A stretch of 64,000 nt of DNA from Shinella sp. SUS2. Its GTDB lineage: Bacteria > Pseudomonadota > Alphaproteobacteria > Rhizobiales > Rhizobiaceae. Below the pieces are notes generated by a model, which saw only the letters and a program-made list of their open reading frames with translations, had not been told where the DNA came from and did no database searches. The stretch covers positions 1-64,000 of the forward strand of contig NZ_KQ410741.1 of assembly GCF_001262505.1 (NCBI RefSeq), given 5' to 3'. This document shows, piece after piece, positions 52,380 to 61,420 of this stretch. The stretch's first letter is position 1, and every line of letters begins with the position of its first letter. A program made the position numbers and the translations under genes.

Positions 52380-52866
52380 CAAGTTCCGAGAGGCGGATCC
52401 TGCGCGTTTGCACGACCTGAGAGTTGGGTTCTTCGCTGGAGATCTTGCCAGGTGATTTGCCTTTGCCGTGGGTGGCGGGCGGGGTCGCCTACGGGATCCG
52501 CAACGGTTTGTAGCGGAAGCTCCTGGAAGAAAAGGCTGCAAGGAGCGGTGGGCCCACAGGCTTTTTCGGCTTGAACCCTACGCCAGCGAATATTGAAATC
52601 ATGGATGCCCGAAGAACGGCTCAGCCGAGATCCCAATCGCCGTTCGAAGCACCACCGCGGACGACAATACACTGCAATTGCCAAGTGCGGCTGCCTCTGC
52701 GGCAACCAAGGGTGGCACGGTAGGCGCCGCGTTCGTAAAAATCCCGATGACGACGGCAAGCCAGAGCGCTCTAAGAAATCCGGCAGCATGGCTACGTTGC
52801 CGCGTTGCCGGAATCCAACACAGGCCTAATATAGGTAGTGTCGTTCAATAATGTCCGGAGCCAGTC
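52380..52866. other. Intergenic stretch with no supported gene
   Basis: 487 bases between the SDR and cbpA. A short frame on the plus strand (52593-52829) has an Arg/Lys/Cys-rich composition unlike its neighbours and no ribosome site. GTGGGCCCAC around 52550-52560 is a perfect 10-base palindrome followed by GGCTTTTT and may be part of a terminator for the upstream operon. CGGAG at 52855-52859 is the ribosome site for cbpA. Nothing else stands out. Confidence 0.4.
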
Positions 52867-53769
52867 GTGAAAAATCCGTATGAGGTTCTCGGCGTGTCGT
52901 CCACTGCGACGGCGGCCGAGATACAGAGTACCTACCGCAAGCTTGCCAAGAAGCTGCACCCGGACCTTAATCCGGGTGACAAGGCGGCGGAGGAAAAATT
53001 CAAGGAGGTCGCCGGCGCCTACGATCTCCTCGGCGACACCGACAAGCGCAAGCGCTTCGATGCCGGCGAGATCGATGCCTCCGGCGCCGAGCGACCTCCG
53101 CGCCAGAGCTACTACCGTGATTACGCCGGCGCCCAGGCTGAGCATCCCTACGCGGATGCTTCCGGCTATGCCGACTTTATGGACGGCGACGACATCTTTG
53201 CCGATCTTCTTCGCCGTGGGCAGAAGGCTCGGGCGAACCGCCCCGGCGAGGACAGGCACTACCATCTTGAGATTGGGTTCGCCGATTCCATCGCCGGCGC
53301 CACCCGGCGCATCACCCTGCCGGACGGCAGTACGCTTGACGTGAAGATCCCGCCAGGCCTCGTCAGCGGTCAGACGATCCGGCTCAAGGGCAAGGGTGCG
53401 CCGGGTTTCGGCACGGGCGGTCCGGGCGATGCCTTGATCGAGGTTGAGGTCCTGTCCGATCCCCGCTTTACCCGCGATGGCGACGATATCACGATCGAAC
53501 TGCCCATCTCGCTGAGCGAAGCGGTGCTTGGTGGGCGCGTACGCGTTCCGACCGCCACCGGCGCCGTCGTCATGGCCGTGCCGAAAGGATCCAATACCGG
53601 CTCGCGGCTCCGGCTGAAGGGCAAGGGTGCACCGAAACGCGGCGGCGGCTTCGGCGACCAGTTCGTCAAGCTGAAGGTTGTCCTGCCGAACCCGCCTGAT
53701 CCCGAGCTTGAAGCCTTCATTGCCGGCTGGGAAAAGGGCAAGTCGTTCAATCCGCGTGAGGAGGGCTGA
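52867..53769 (+). CDS. cbpA: CbpA-type DnaJ-like co-chaperone
   Basis: 300 residues from a GTG start. The N-terminal J domain (1-70) has the HPD motif in KKLHPDLNPG. There is no Cys-rich zinc region, and two DnaJ C-terminal beta domains follow (LKGKGAPGFGTGG and LKGKGAPKRGGGF), which defines CbpA. It stimulates DnaK ATPase and, in E. coli, binds curved DNA. The inhibitor-type partner gene cbpM follows by two bases. Confidence 0.93.
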   Translation: MKNPYEVLGVSSTATAAEIQSTYRKLAKKLHPDLNPGDKAAEEKFKEVAGAYDLLGDTDKRKRFDAGEIDASGAERPPRQSYYRDYAGAQAEHPYADASGYADFMDGDDIFADLLRRGQKARANRPGEDRHYHLEIGFADSIAGATRRITLPDGSTLDVKIPPGLVSGQTIRLKGKGAPGFGTGGPGDALIEVEVLSDPRFTRDGDDITIELPISLSEAVLGGRVRVPTATGAVVMAVPKGSNTGSRLRLKGKGAPKRGGGFGDQFVKLKVVLPNPPDPELEAFIAGWEKGKSFNPREEG

Positions 53770-53771
53770 CC

Positions 53772-54053
53772 ATGGTCATGACCAGAGAGGAATTCCTGAA
53801 AACCTCCGGCCTCCAGGTGACGGTGCTGGAACTTTGGATCGAACAGGAGTGGCTGGTGCCGGAGAAGACACCATCAGGCCCGTGCTTCCGGGAAATCGAT
53901 GTCGCCCGCGCACGGCTGATCGGCGAACTACAGTCGGGCATCGGTGCGAATGATGCGGGCATCGACGTGATCCTGCATCTCATGGACCAGCTGCACGGCA
54001 TGCGCCGGGCCCTCGATGAGCTGCGGCGCGAAATGGGCAAGCCGGACGTCTGA
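53772..54053 (+). CDS. cbpM: CbpM-like modulator of CbpA
   Basis: 93 residues with a MerR-like helical fold: MTREEFLKTSGLQVTVLELW, then a coiled segment ending MRRALDELRREMGKPDV. In E. coli CbpM binds the J domain of CbpA and blocks DnaK interaction. Position directly after cbpA and size agree with that identity. Confidence 0.85.
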   Translation: MVMTREEFLKTSGLQVTVLELWIEQEWLVPEKTPSGPCFREIDVARARLIGELQSGIGANDAGIDVILHLMDQLHGMRRALDELRREMGKPDV

Positions 54054-54113
54054 CGGTGAAGCGCGCAGATCTGGCCATGTCGGCGCAGGCGGCAATCTTC
54101 ATCGCCGGCAAGG

Positions 54114-54395
54114 ATGGCGCAGACGCATTTTCGGCCGGAATGGTGTCGCCGATATCCAGTTTGCATGCCTTGCCTCGAAGTGCTGGAGGAGCGCGCGATC
54201 GGGCCTGGGCGCCAGCTGCGACGGGCTGGTGGAGAGGGATGGGATTCCGTCAGGGGTGCCCCTTTGAAACAGGCGGTCCAGCGCTATGTACCAGATCCAC
54301 TGGCAGAATTGATGCTTCTCGATGGCACGCTCTACCCTGCGTATTTTTGCTATCGGGAGCGACCTTACCTTCAGGATGAGTTCGTCATGGTCTGA
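54114..54395 (+). CDS. Hypothetical protein, possibly degraded or frameshifted
   Basis: The frame ending at TGA 54393-54395 has a credible C-terminal half (AVQRYVPDPLAELMLLDGTL, then a Tyr-rich end), with ATG at 54114 or 54165. A different frame starting GTG 54056, two bases after cbpM, looks protein-like only in its first 25 or so residues. The two could be parts of one gene joined by a frameshift. I do not recognise the protein. No strong ribosome site is seen for either ATG. Confidence 0.35.
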   Translation: MAQTHFRPEWCRRYPVCMPCLEVLEERAIGPGRQLRRAGGEGWDSVRGAPLKQAVQRYVPDPLAELMLLDGTLYPAYFCYRERPYLQDEFVMV

Positions 54396-54421
54396 TTGGC
54401 GTCAAAGCAAAGGAGAAGGAC

Positions 54422-54676
54422 ATGAGCGACAAGGTCAAGGAAGACATGGAAGTGATCGGCGCGGACGGCGTGCACGTCGGGACTGTCGACCGTGTGGAAG
54501 GCAACCGTATCAAGCTCAAGAAGAGCGATAGCTTCGGTCGCCACGAGGGCCACCACCACTTTATCGAGATGGGTTTCGTGGCGGGTGTCGAGGGCGACAA
54601 GGTGCGGCTGGCGGCCAATGCCGATATCGCGGTGACATTGGAAGAGGAGAAATCCGGCCGCCCAGTCGATCTCTGA
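54422..54676 (+). CDS. DUF2171 domain protein
   Basis: 84 residues, very charged and soluble. VIGADGVHVGTVDRVEGNRI followed by IKLKKSD and HHHFIEMGFV fits the DUF2171 (PRC-barrel-like) family of small proteins, often linked to stress responses. AAGGAG lies just upstream of the ATG. Function unknown; adjacent to the DyP-encapsulin operon. Confidence 0.85.
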   Translation: MSDKVKEDMEVIGADGVHVGTVDRVEGNRIKLKKSDSFGRHEGHHHFIEMGFVAGVEGDKVRLAANADIAVTLEEEKSGRPVDL

Positions 54677-54741
54677 CCAGTTCAGGGGCGGCCTTTTTCT
54701 CCGGTCACGCCCGTCTTCAGCCCTTGCCGAATGGATTCCGT

Positions 54742-55794
54742 ATGGATGCAGTCCTTTCCTCCGTCGTCCCGCAACCGGTCGCCACGCGCCTGACAAAGGC
54801 AGCAATCTTTCTTGTCGTGACCCTCGAACCGGGCCGTGAGGCCGAAAGCGCCGTGCGCAAGCTCTGCGCCGATCTCTCGGGCCTTCTGCGCGCCGTTGGC
54901 TTTCGTGACCTTGAAGGCGGGCTTTCCTGTGTGCTCGGCATCGGCTCGGATGCCTGGGACCGGCTGTTCGGTGCACCTCGTCCGAAAGATCTGCATCCCT
55001 TTCGTGAAATCCGTGGACGGCATCATGCCGTAGCCACGCCCGGCGACCTGCTCTTTCATATCCGCGCCACACGCATGGATCTCTGTTTTGAACTGGCAAC
55101 TCAAGTGATGAACCGGCTGAAGGGCTTCGTCGCCCCGGAGGACGAGGTTCACGGCTTCAGCTATTTCGACGACCGCGACCTTATAGGTTTCGTCGACGGC
55201 ACGGAAAATCCTGTTGACGCGGCTGCCGTCGTCGCCACCATCATTGGTGCGGAAGACCCGGATTTTGCCGGTGGAAGCTACGTGATCGTGCAGAAGTATC
55301 TGCATGATCTCGCCGCGTGGAACCGCGTGCCGGTGGCCGATCAGGAAAGGATCATCGGCCGCGAGAAGCTCTCCGATATCGAGCTCGATGATGACGCCAA
55401 GCCGAGCTATGCCCACAATGTTCTCACGTCGATCGAGGAGAACGGCGAGCCCTTGGAAATCCTGCGCGACAACATGCCCTTCGGTGATGTCGGCAAGGGC
55501 GAGTTCGGCACCTACTTCATCGGGTATGCGCGCTCGCCGCGGCGGGTCGAGATGATGCTGGAGAACATGTTCATCGGCCGTCCACCCGGCAACTACGACA
55601 GGCTGCTCGATTTCAGCCGTGCCGTCACGGGCACGCTGTTCTTCATTCCCTCCGCTTCGTTCCTCGATGCGGTGACACCAGATGCCGCACCCGTGCCTGC
55701 TGCTGAGGTACAGCTGGAAGCGGATCAACCACCGTCCCGCCGCGATGGATCGCTCGGCATCGGCTCTCTCAGGAAAGGGGCTTCCCATGAATAA
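54742..55794 (+). CDS. DyP-type heme peroxidase with encapsulin-targeting tail
   Basis: 350 residues from ATG 54742. The DyP signature GFVDGTENP (GxxDG catalytic Asp) is near residue 150 and a heme-ligand His candidate lies in SYAHNVL. The C-terminus DGSLGIGSLRKG closely matches the cargo-loading peptide of encapsulin-packaged DyPs and is joined to the body by a Pro/Ala-rich linker. The encapsulin gene starts eight bases before this gene ends. The enzyme uses peroxide to oxidise dyes, phenolics or unknown natural substrates inside the shell. Confidence 0.95.
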   Translation: MDAVLSSVVPQPVATRLTKAAIFLVVTLEPGREAESAVRKLCADLSGLLRAVGFRDLEGGLSCVLGIGSDAWDRLFGAPRPKDLHPFREIRGRHHAVATPGDLLFHIRATRMDLCFELATQVMNRLKGFVAPEDEVHGFSYFDDRDLIGFVDGTENPVDAAAVVATIIGAEDPDFAGGSYVIVQKYLHDLAAWNRVPVADQERIIGREKLSDIELDDDAKPSYAHNVLTSIEENGEPLEILRDNMPFGDVGKGEFGTYFIGYARSPRRVEMMLENMFIGRPPGNYDRLLDFSRAVTGTLFFIPSASFLDAVTPDAAPVPAAEVQLEADQPPSRRDGSLGIGSLRKGASHE

Positions 55795-56587
55795 CCTGCA
55801 CCGTGAACTTGCGCCGGTTTCCGAGGCCGCCTGGGCCGCAATCGAGGAAGAGGCGACACGCACGCTGAAGCGCCATCTCGCCGCCCGCCGGGTTGTCGAC
55901 ATGGTTGGTCCTTCCGGGCTTGGCCTCTCGGCGGTCGGCACGGGTCATGTCGAGCCGGTCACGCCACCGGCCGAAGGCGTGCAGTCGGTGAAGCGCGAGG
56001 TCAAGGCGCTGGTCGAGCTTCGTGTCCCCTTTCAGCTCTCGCGCAGCGCCATCGACGATGTGGAGCGCGGCGCGCTCGACAGCGACTGGTCGCCCGTCAA
56101 GGAAGCCATGCGCAAAATCGCCCATGCCGAGGACCGGGCCGTGTTCGACGGCTACGCTGCCGCCGATATCGAGGGGATTCGCGCCGCCGCAAGCAATCCC
56201 GCCGAGCCACTTCCCACGAACGTGAAGCGCTATTCCGATGCGGTGGCGCGGGCGGTCGGCCAGCTTCGCCTTGCCGGTGTGGAAGGCCCTTACGCGCTCG
56301 TTCTCGGTGGTGATGCCTATATGGCTGCAAGCGGTGGCAGCGACGACGGCTACCCGGTCTTCCACCATATCGAGCGGATCGCCGACGGAGGGATCATCTG
56401 GGCACCGGCCATCGAAGGTGGGCTTGTCCTGTCGCTGCGCGGCGGCGATTTCGAATTGACCGTCGGGCAGGACTTCTCGATCGGCTATCTCAACCACTCC
56501 GCCATCACCGTCGATCTCTACGTCCAGGAGAGCTTTACCTTCCGCACGCTGACAACAGAGGCCGCCGTGGTGCTCTCGCCGGAGTAA
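55787..56587 (+). CDS. Encapsulin shell protein (family 1)
   Basis: 266 residues from ATG 55787, with GGAAAGGGG upstream. The N-terminus NNLHRELAPVSEAAWAAIEE, the P-domain segment RVVDMVGPSGLGLSAVGTG and the C-terminal SIGYLNHSAITVDLYVQESF match HK97-fold encapsulins (linocin M18 family) of the usual 265-residue size. It should form a 60-subunit shell around the DyP peroxidase encoded just upstream. Confidence 0.95.
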   Translation: MNNLHRELAPVSEAAWAAIEEEATRTLKRHLAARRVVDMVGPSGLGLSAVGTGHVEPVTPPAEGVQSVKREVKALVELRVPFQLSRSAIDDVERGALDSDWSPVKEAMRKIAHAEDRAVFDGYAAADIEGIRAAASNPAEPLPTNVKRYSDAVARAVGQLRLAGVEGPYALVLGGDAYMAASGGSDDGYPVFHHIERIADGGIIWAPAIEGGLVLSLRGGDFELTVGQDFSIGYLNHSAITVDLYVQESFTFRTLTTEAAVVLSPE

Positions 56588-56646
56588 CGCAACGATAAGC
56601 GTCCCGCTGGCGGGCAGGAATACGACAACAAACGGGAGACCTGGAA

Positions 56647-57246
56647 ATGAACAAGCCCTTTTTCCTGGCATCGGAAAACACTTTCGCCAGACGGTTGCTC
56701 GGCAATGCGGGGATCACCGTTGATGTCATGGCAGCCGATGTCGATGATCGTGCACTGGAGGCGCCACTGGAAGAAACAGGCGCATCAGCCGAGGATGTCG
56801 CCCTCGTTCTGGCGGAGGCCAAGGCGACGGAGGCAAGCGGACGGCAACCAGGCCTCCTCTTCCTCGGTTGCGAACAAGTCTTCTCGCTGGATGACGAGAT
56901 CTTGCATGTGCCTGCGAACATGGAGGAAGCACGACGCCGCCTTCTCCTGCTTTCCGGCAAGACGCACCAGATCCATGTGGCCGTCGTGTTGGCCCGGGAT
57001 GGCCAGGTGCTGTGGCGCCATGCTGGTGTCGCGAGCATCACACTGTTGAAGCTCGATCCCGGCTTTATCGGCCGTTACATGGCGCAAGTCGGCGCGGATG
57101 GGCTGCAGAGCGCCAATCTCTGCCGGGTCGACGGAGAGGGGATCCAGCTCGTCGATAGGATCGAGGGCGACTTCCTCACCGCCGCCGGGGTTCCGATGCT
57201 GCCCTTGCTTGCCGAACTGCGTCGGATCGGCGCCGTCGATTTTTGA
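56647..57246 (+). CDS. maf: Maf-family nucleotide pyrophosphatase-like protein
   Basis: 199 residues. LASENTFARRLLGNAGI corresponds to the Maf N-terminal motif (usually LASxSPRRxxLL), and LLSGKTHQIHVAVVLARDG is the conserved central block. The catalytic Asp region (normally GADT or, in alpha-proteobacterial relatives, GCDQ) reads LGCEQVF, with Glu in place of Asp. Maf proteins hydrolyse non-canonical or modified NTPs. Placed 59 bases after encapsulin, it may sanitise oxidised nucleotides linked to peroxide stress. It has no cargo peptide. Confidence 0.85.
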   Translation: MNKPFFLASENTFARRLLGNAGITVDVMAADVDDRALEAPLEETGASAEDVALVLAEAKATEASGRQPGLLFLGCEQVFSLDDEILHVPANMEEARRRLLLLSGKTHQIHVAVVLARDGQVLWRHAGVASITLLKLDPGFIGRYMAQVGADGLQSANLCRVDGEGIQLVDRIEGDFLTAAGVPMLPLLAELRRIGAVDF

Positions 57247-57322
57247 AGCAGCCCGGTGCGATTCGGAGCGGCCAGTCCCTGGCACCAATCCCTTGCCGCG
57301 CCGTTTGCGAGAGAGAATCTCA

Positions 57323-57715
57323 ATGACAGTTGTGACATCCGAACGCCTCAGTCGCGACATGCAATCCTCGGCGCGCAGGCTCGTCGAACAGGTTGGGCTC
57401 GTTCCCCAATCGCAAGACCAGCCGTTGAATGCGAACGATCTTCTCTTTTATCTCAGTGAAACATCGATGCCGATGGCAGGTTTTCTGCAGGAGCAGGGCC
57501 TGTTCGTCGATGGAGAGGGCCTGCATTTCGATCCGGCGCAGTTTCCGAAAATTCGTGCCATCGCTGAAACGGTGATCAGCGAATACAAAGCCGGGAACCG
57601 TGACGACCTCTGGGCGCGGTTCGATCTTTCCGAGGAGGAGGATGTCGACGGCAACGGGACCTATTTTCTGATCGTGCTCGCCGCGCTTGATCTCCTTTAT
57701 GGTTCCGCCGCATGA
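57323..57715 (+). CDS. Hypothetical acidic protein in the encapsulin operon
   Basis: 130 residues from ATG 57323. It is acidic, mostly helical by eye (SRDMQSSARRLVEQVGLVPQ, later ISEYKAGNRDDLWARFDLSE), without signal peptide, membrane segment, cysteine motif or cargo tail. It overlaps cls by four bases (ATGA), so it is co-translated. I do not recognise a family. Confidence 0.7.
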   Translation: MTVVTSERLSRDMQSSARRLVEQVGLVPQSQDQPLNANDLLFYLSETSMPMAGFLQEQGLFVDGEGLHFDPAQFPKIRAIAETVISEYKAGNRDDLWARFDLSEEEDVDGNGTYFLIVLAALDLLYGSAA

Positions 57716-59133
57716 TGTTCATGGTCTTGCACATCGTGGTTGTGGCGGCGGCGGCCGTTCACATCCTCTTGCGACCGCATCGGCAACCGGAATCGCGTGC
57801 TGCCTGGCTCGTCCTTGTGCTGCTGCTCCCGTATGTCGGCGCGCTGGTCTATCTTCTCGTCGGGCAGACGAATGTCGGTCGCAGGCGGGTGGAGCGACTG
57901 AAGGCCGCCTTCCGTAAGCTGCCGCCTCCGGAGACGGCGCCGGGCTGGCCGTCGGCGTCACAGGTGCAGAACCAGCACGCCGCGCTCTTTGCCGTCGGGC
58001 GCTCGATCAGCGGCTATGCGCCAACCGGAGGCAACAGCGCCCGACTGATGGAGGACTCGGATGCCGCCATCAGAGCGTTGGTCGCGGATATCGATGCGGC
58101 GGTCGACCATGTCCACCTTCTCTTCTACATCTGGCTCGCCGACCGTAACGGCACGGCGGTCGCTGAGGCGGTGCAAAGGGCGGCGCGTCGCGGGGTCGCC
58201 TGTCGCGTTCTCGTCGATGATCTTGGCTCACGTGCGCTCGTGCGTGGCCCGCTCTGGCGCGATATGGCGGGAGCGGGTGTAGAGGTCCGCCGGGCGTTGG
58301 TGATCGGCAATCCGCTTTTGCGCGCCCTCACTGGCCGCATCGACTTGCGCAACCACCGCAAGATCGCCGTCATCGACAACCGCATCACCTATTGCGGCAG
58401 TCAGAACTGCGCTGATCCCGAATTCCTGCCCAAAGCAAGATTCGCGCCCTGGGTCGATGTGCTGATGCGTTTCGAAGGGCCGGTGGTACGGCAGAACCAG
58501 CATCTTTTCGCCAGCGACTGGATGGGCAATGGCGGCGGCGACATCGGGCACCTCCTACGCCAGCAGATGGTGGATACGAAACCTGGTTTTACCGCCCAGG
58601 TGGTCGCCACCGGCCCCACATTCCGAAATTCCGCGATGCCGGAAATGTTCGAGACCTTGATCTATGCCGCAAAGCGTTCGCTCTTCGTAACGACACCCTA
58701 CTACGTACCGGATGCTGCCATGCAGGCCGCACTTTGCGCCTGCGCCAACCGGGGTGTCGAGACGACCATCATCTTTCCCGCGCGCAATGATGACTTCGCC
58801 GTTGCGGCGGCAAGCCGCAGCTATTATCTCGACCTTCTCCAAGCAGGCGTGACGATTTTCGAATACGAGGCCGGGCTGCTCCATGCCAAGACCCTGACCA
58901 TGGATGGCGCCATCTCGCTGATCGGCTCGGCGAATATGGACCGGCGCAGCTTCGATCTCAACTACGAGAACAACATCCTTCTCGAAGATGTCGACCTGAC
59001 AACAACCTTGCGCGCCCGGCAGGAGGCCTATCTCGAGCGATGCCGGCAGATCCTGCCGGAGGAGGTGGGACGCTGGTCTGTCTGGAAGCGCCTGAGGAAC
59101 AACGGCCTCGCCATCGTCGGACCCGTTTTATAG
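57712..59133 (+). CDS. cls: Cardiolipin synthase (phospholipase D family)
   Basis: 473 residues. Two N-terminal membrane segments (MVLHIVVVAAAAVHILL and LVLVLLLPYVGALVYLLV) precede two PLD catalytic sites, NHRKIAVIDN with the first HxK and LHAKTLTMDGA with the second; GSANMDRRSFDLNYENN is the typical post-motif segment. It makes cardiolipin from phosphatidylglycerol in the inner membrane. Co-expression with an encapsulin is unusual. Confidence 0.93.
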   Translation: MMFMVLHIVVVAAAAVHILLRPHRQPESRAAWLVLVLLLPYVGALVYLLVGQTNVGRRRVERLKAAFRKLPPPETAPGWPSASQVQNQHAALFAVGRSISGYAPTGGNSARLMEDSDAAIRALVADIDAAVDHVHLLFYIWLADRNGTAVAEAVQRAARRGVACRVLVDDLGSRALVRGPLWRDMAGAGVEVRRALVIGNPLLRALTGRIDLRNHRKIAVIDNRITYCGSQNCADPEFLPKARFAPWVDVLMRFEGPVVRQNQHLFASDWMGNGGGDIGHLLRQQMVDTKPGFTAQVVATGPTFRNSAMPEMFETLIYAAKRSLFVTTPYYVPDAAMQAALCACANRGVETTIIFPARNDDFAVAAASRSYYLDLLQAGVTIFEYEAGLLHAKTLTMDGAISLIGSANMDRRSFDLNYENNILLEDVDLTTTLRARQEAYLERCRQILPEEVGRWSVWKRLRNNGLAIVGPVL

Positions 59134-59221
59134 CCTCGGTGGAGATGTGTGCCTCGTTGCCCTTTCGGCGGTATTGCCGTCCCCCGGTTTCCGGAGCGGT
59201 TGTGACAAGCGCTTCAGGTCG

Positions 59222-60433
59222 CTAGGCCCCGCCTTCCTCGATCTTCGGCAGGAACCAGGCGAGGAGCCCTGCGAGCGGCAGGAACGAGCAGATGGCATAG
59301 ACCGTTTCGACGCCATAGCGGTCGGCGAGAATCCCGAGGAGGGCAGCGGCGATACCGCCAAGTCCGAAGTTCAGGCCGTAAAACAGTCCTCCGATCAACC
59401 CGATGCGATGTGGCAGCAGCTCGATTGCATAGATCAGGATCGATGCGAAGGCACTGGCCATGATCAGGTTGATCATCACTGTCAGCACGCCCGTCCAGAA
59501 CAGATCGGCATAAGGCAGCATCAGTGTCAGAGGAAGCGGCCCGAGGACAGAGATCCAGATGATGCGGTAGCGCCCGATGCGGTCGCCGACGATGCCGCCG
59601 ACAAGCGCGCCGACGGCCGAGGCGAGCAGGAAGATGAACAGCATCATCTGCGCGGCCGGGATGGAAAGGCCGAACCTCTCCATGAGATAGAAGATGTAGA
59701 ACGACTTGAAGCTTTCGCCGTAGGCGTTCTTGGTGAACATGAGTGCCGTGAGGACGACGAGGCCGATGGCGATCGTCGCGGGCGCATGGCGTGCCGCTCC
59801 GCCCGCCTTCTTTACACCTATCCGCATTGCCGCGAACTCGGCACTGATCTGGCGCTGTTTGCTGCCGATCCAGGCCAGAAGCGTCATGGCGAGCAAGGCA
59901 AGGGCGGCGAACCAGGCGAGGCTCGGCTGCCCCAACGGCACGATGATCAATGCTGCAAAGACCGGGCCGAGCGCGCCTCCGGCCTGACCGCCAACCTGGA
60001 AGAGACCCTGGGCCAACCCCTGCCGGCCGCCGGCCGCATAGCGCGCCATACGGGTCGCCTCAGGGTGGAATATGGATGATCCGATGCCGATCAGCGCCAC
60101 CGAGACAAGAATTATCGCATAGCTGTGGGCGAATGCGAGACTCACGAGTCCGGAAAGGGTGAACATCATGCCCACGACAGGCGAATAGGGTGCGGGGTGC
60201 TTGTCGGTCACCATGCCGATGACCGGCTGCAGCAGCGATCCGGCAATCTGGAAGGTCATGGTGATCAGGCCGATTTGCACGAAATCGAGCGCGTACGCAT
60301 CCTTCAGGATTGGGTAGGCAGCCGGAATCAGCGACTGCATCAGATCGTTGAGGAGATGGGTTAGCCCCAAAACCACAAGAACTGCGAGGTGCGTCCTCGG
60401 CTGCGTCGTGGGCGTGCGGATGGCGACGGTCAT
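59222..60433 (-). CDS. fsr: MFS exporter of the fosmidomycin-resistance (Fsr) type
   Basis: 403 residues from ATG 60433; an in-frame ATG at 60487 would add 18. Twelve membrane helices. The family segments LTHLLNDLMQSLIPAAYPIL, SSIFHPEATRMARYA and GGRQGLAQGLFQVGGQAGGA are nearly the same as in E. coli Fsr. Substrate in this organism unknown. It stands alone, with cspA next to it. Confidence 0.9.
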   Translation of the reverse strand: MTVAIRTPTTQPRTHLAVLVVLGLTHLLNDLMQSLIPAAYPILKDAYALDFVQIGLITMTFQIAGSLLQPVIGMVTDKHPAPYSPVVGMMFTLSGLVSLAFAHSYAIILVSVALIGIGSSIFHPEATRMARYAAGGRQGLAQGLFQVGGQAGGALGPVFAALIIVPLGQPSLAWFAALALLAMTLLAWIGSKQRQISAEFAAMRIGVKKAGGAARHAPATIAIGLVVLTALMFTKNAYGESFKSFYIFYLMERFGLSIPAAQMMLFIFLLASAVGALVGGIVGDRIGRYRIIWISVLGPLPLTLMLPYADLFWTGVLTVMINLIMASAFASILIYAIELLPHRIGLIGGLFYGLNFGLGGIAAALLGILADRYGVETVYAICSFLPLAGLLAWFLPKIEEGGA

Positions 60434-60529
60434 ATCTGCATTCGAGACCGTTCGGATGCGGTGGTCGAACGCCGTGGCGACGTCCATGAACCATACGCAT
60501 CCGAGGTCGTCATCGAATAGCGCGCGCTC

Positions 60530-60733
60530 TTAGAGCGTTTGAACGTTTTCAGCCTTCGATTTGCCGGTCTTGCGATCCTGGCCGATGTCGTAGCTGACCT
60601 TTGCGCCATCCCGCAGCGGGCCGCCGGACTGTACCGCAGATATGTGAACAAACACGTCTGCTCCGCCATTGTCGGGGGTGATGAAGCCGAAGCCCTTGTC
60701 CTGATTGAAAAACTTAACCGTTCCGGTAGCCAT
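60530..60733 (-). CDS. Cold-shock protein, CspA family
   Basis: 67 residues forming one OB-fold. RNA-binding motifs KGFGFITP (RNP1) and VFVHISAV (RNP2) are intact. GAGGAT precedes the ATG. An RNA chaperone for cold or stationary-phase adaptation. The roughly 190-base region upstream could hold the long 5' leader common in csp genes. Confidence 0.95.
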   Translation of the reverse strand: MATGTVKFFNQDKGFGFITPDNGGADVFVHISAVQSGGPLRDGAKVSYDIGQDRKTGKSKAENVQTL

Positions 60734-60964
60734 GGTATCCTCAGTGATCGAGCGGCACCTTGCCGCAGCAGGAGCTTATTCGTCGTACGCTGGTCCGGCA
60801 ACCGCTTATTCACGCTGGAATGGTGTCTGTGGAAATCTAGGCCTGGAAAAGTGCTCGCGACGAAGGGCTTTCGCCATCCGTCATGGGGATAACTTGCGTT
60901 TCGCAACCGAGCGATCGAGCTAACTGTTGACGGCGGAATTGCGTCCTATACCATATTTAGTGTT

Positions 60965-61153
60965 CGAGGTTCCTCCGATTCGAGAGAGTCGGAGGCTAAG
61001 ACGGGAATCCGGTGTGGCCATGATGGCTGCGTCAATCCGGAGCTGCCCCCGCAACTGTAAGCGGCGAGCATACGTTCGACAAAGCCACTGAGGCGCAAAT
61101 GCCTTGGGAAGGCGGACGGATGCCGCGACCCGCAAGCCAGGAGACCTGCCTCG
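60965..61153 (+). ncRNA. Cobalamin riboswitch
   Basis: The aptamer is bounded by P1 arms CGAGG (60965-60969) and CCTCG (61149-61153). Inside are the GGGAATCCGGTG segment, the strongly conserved core GCCCCCGCAACTGTAAGCGG near 61044-61063 and the B12 box AGCCAGGAGACCTGCC (about 61135-61150). It precedes nrdHIE and should shut off the B12-independent ribonucleotide reductase when adenosylcobalamin is plentiful. Confidence 0.95.
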
Positions 61154-61420
61154 TTCATGAACGTCCACGGGCGGGGTGTCCGGCAGGCGAGCGATGGGTT
61201 GTGGAATGATGCCGCCCCGCCGTCTCCCCAGATGCTCCGTATGAATAGCTTCGGGGTGAAGTCATGTCGAATTTGTTTCCAGTGCCTCCGCGCGAGTAAG
61301 CGGCGCCCCGCGTCCGGCCGTCCTTGAGGGCCGCCGTCTATCCTATTTTCAGTTCACGAACGGTCATCGGCGGATGACCGAACGCCTCTCCATGCCCAAT
61401 CGCCAGAATATGAGGAAACC
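61154..61420 (+). promoter_or_regulatory. nrd leader with probable riboswitch expression platform
   Basis: 267 bases between aptamer and nrdH. A G-rich run GGGCGGGG (around 61168) can pair with the CCCCGCC segment near 61215, giving a possible terminator or sequestering stem that the aptamer could switch. No gene is supported here. GAGGA shortly before 61421 is the nrdH ribosome site. Confidence 0.55.

Noticed and set aside
52593..52829. Short frame between the SDR and cbpA
   Set aside because: Basic, Cys-rich composition unlike neighbours and no start signal.
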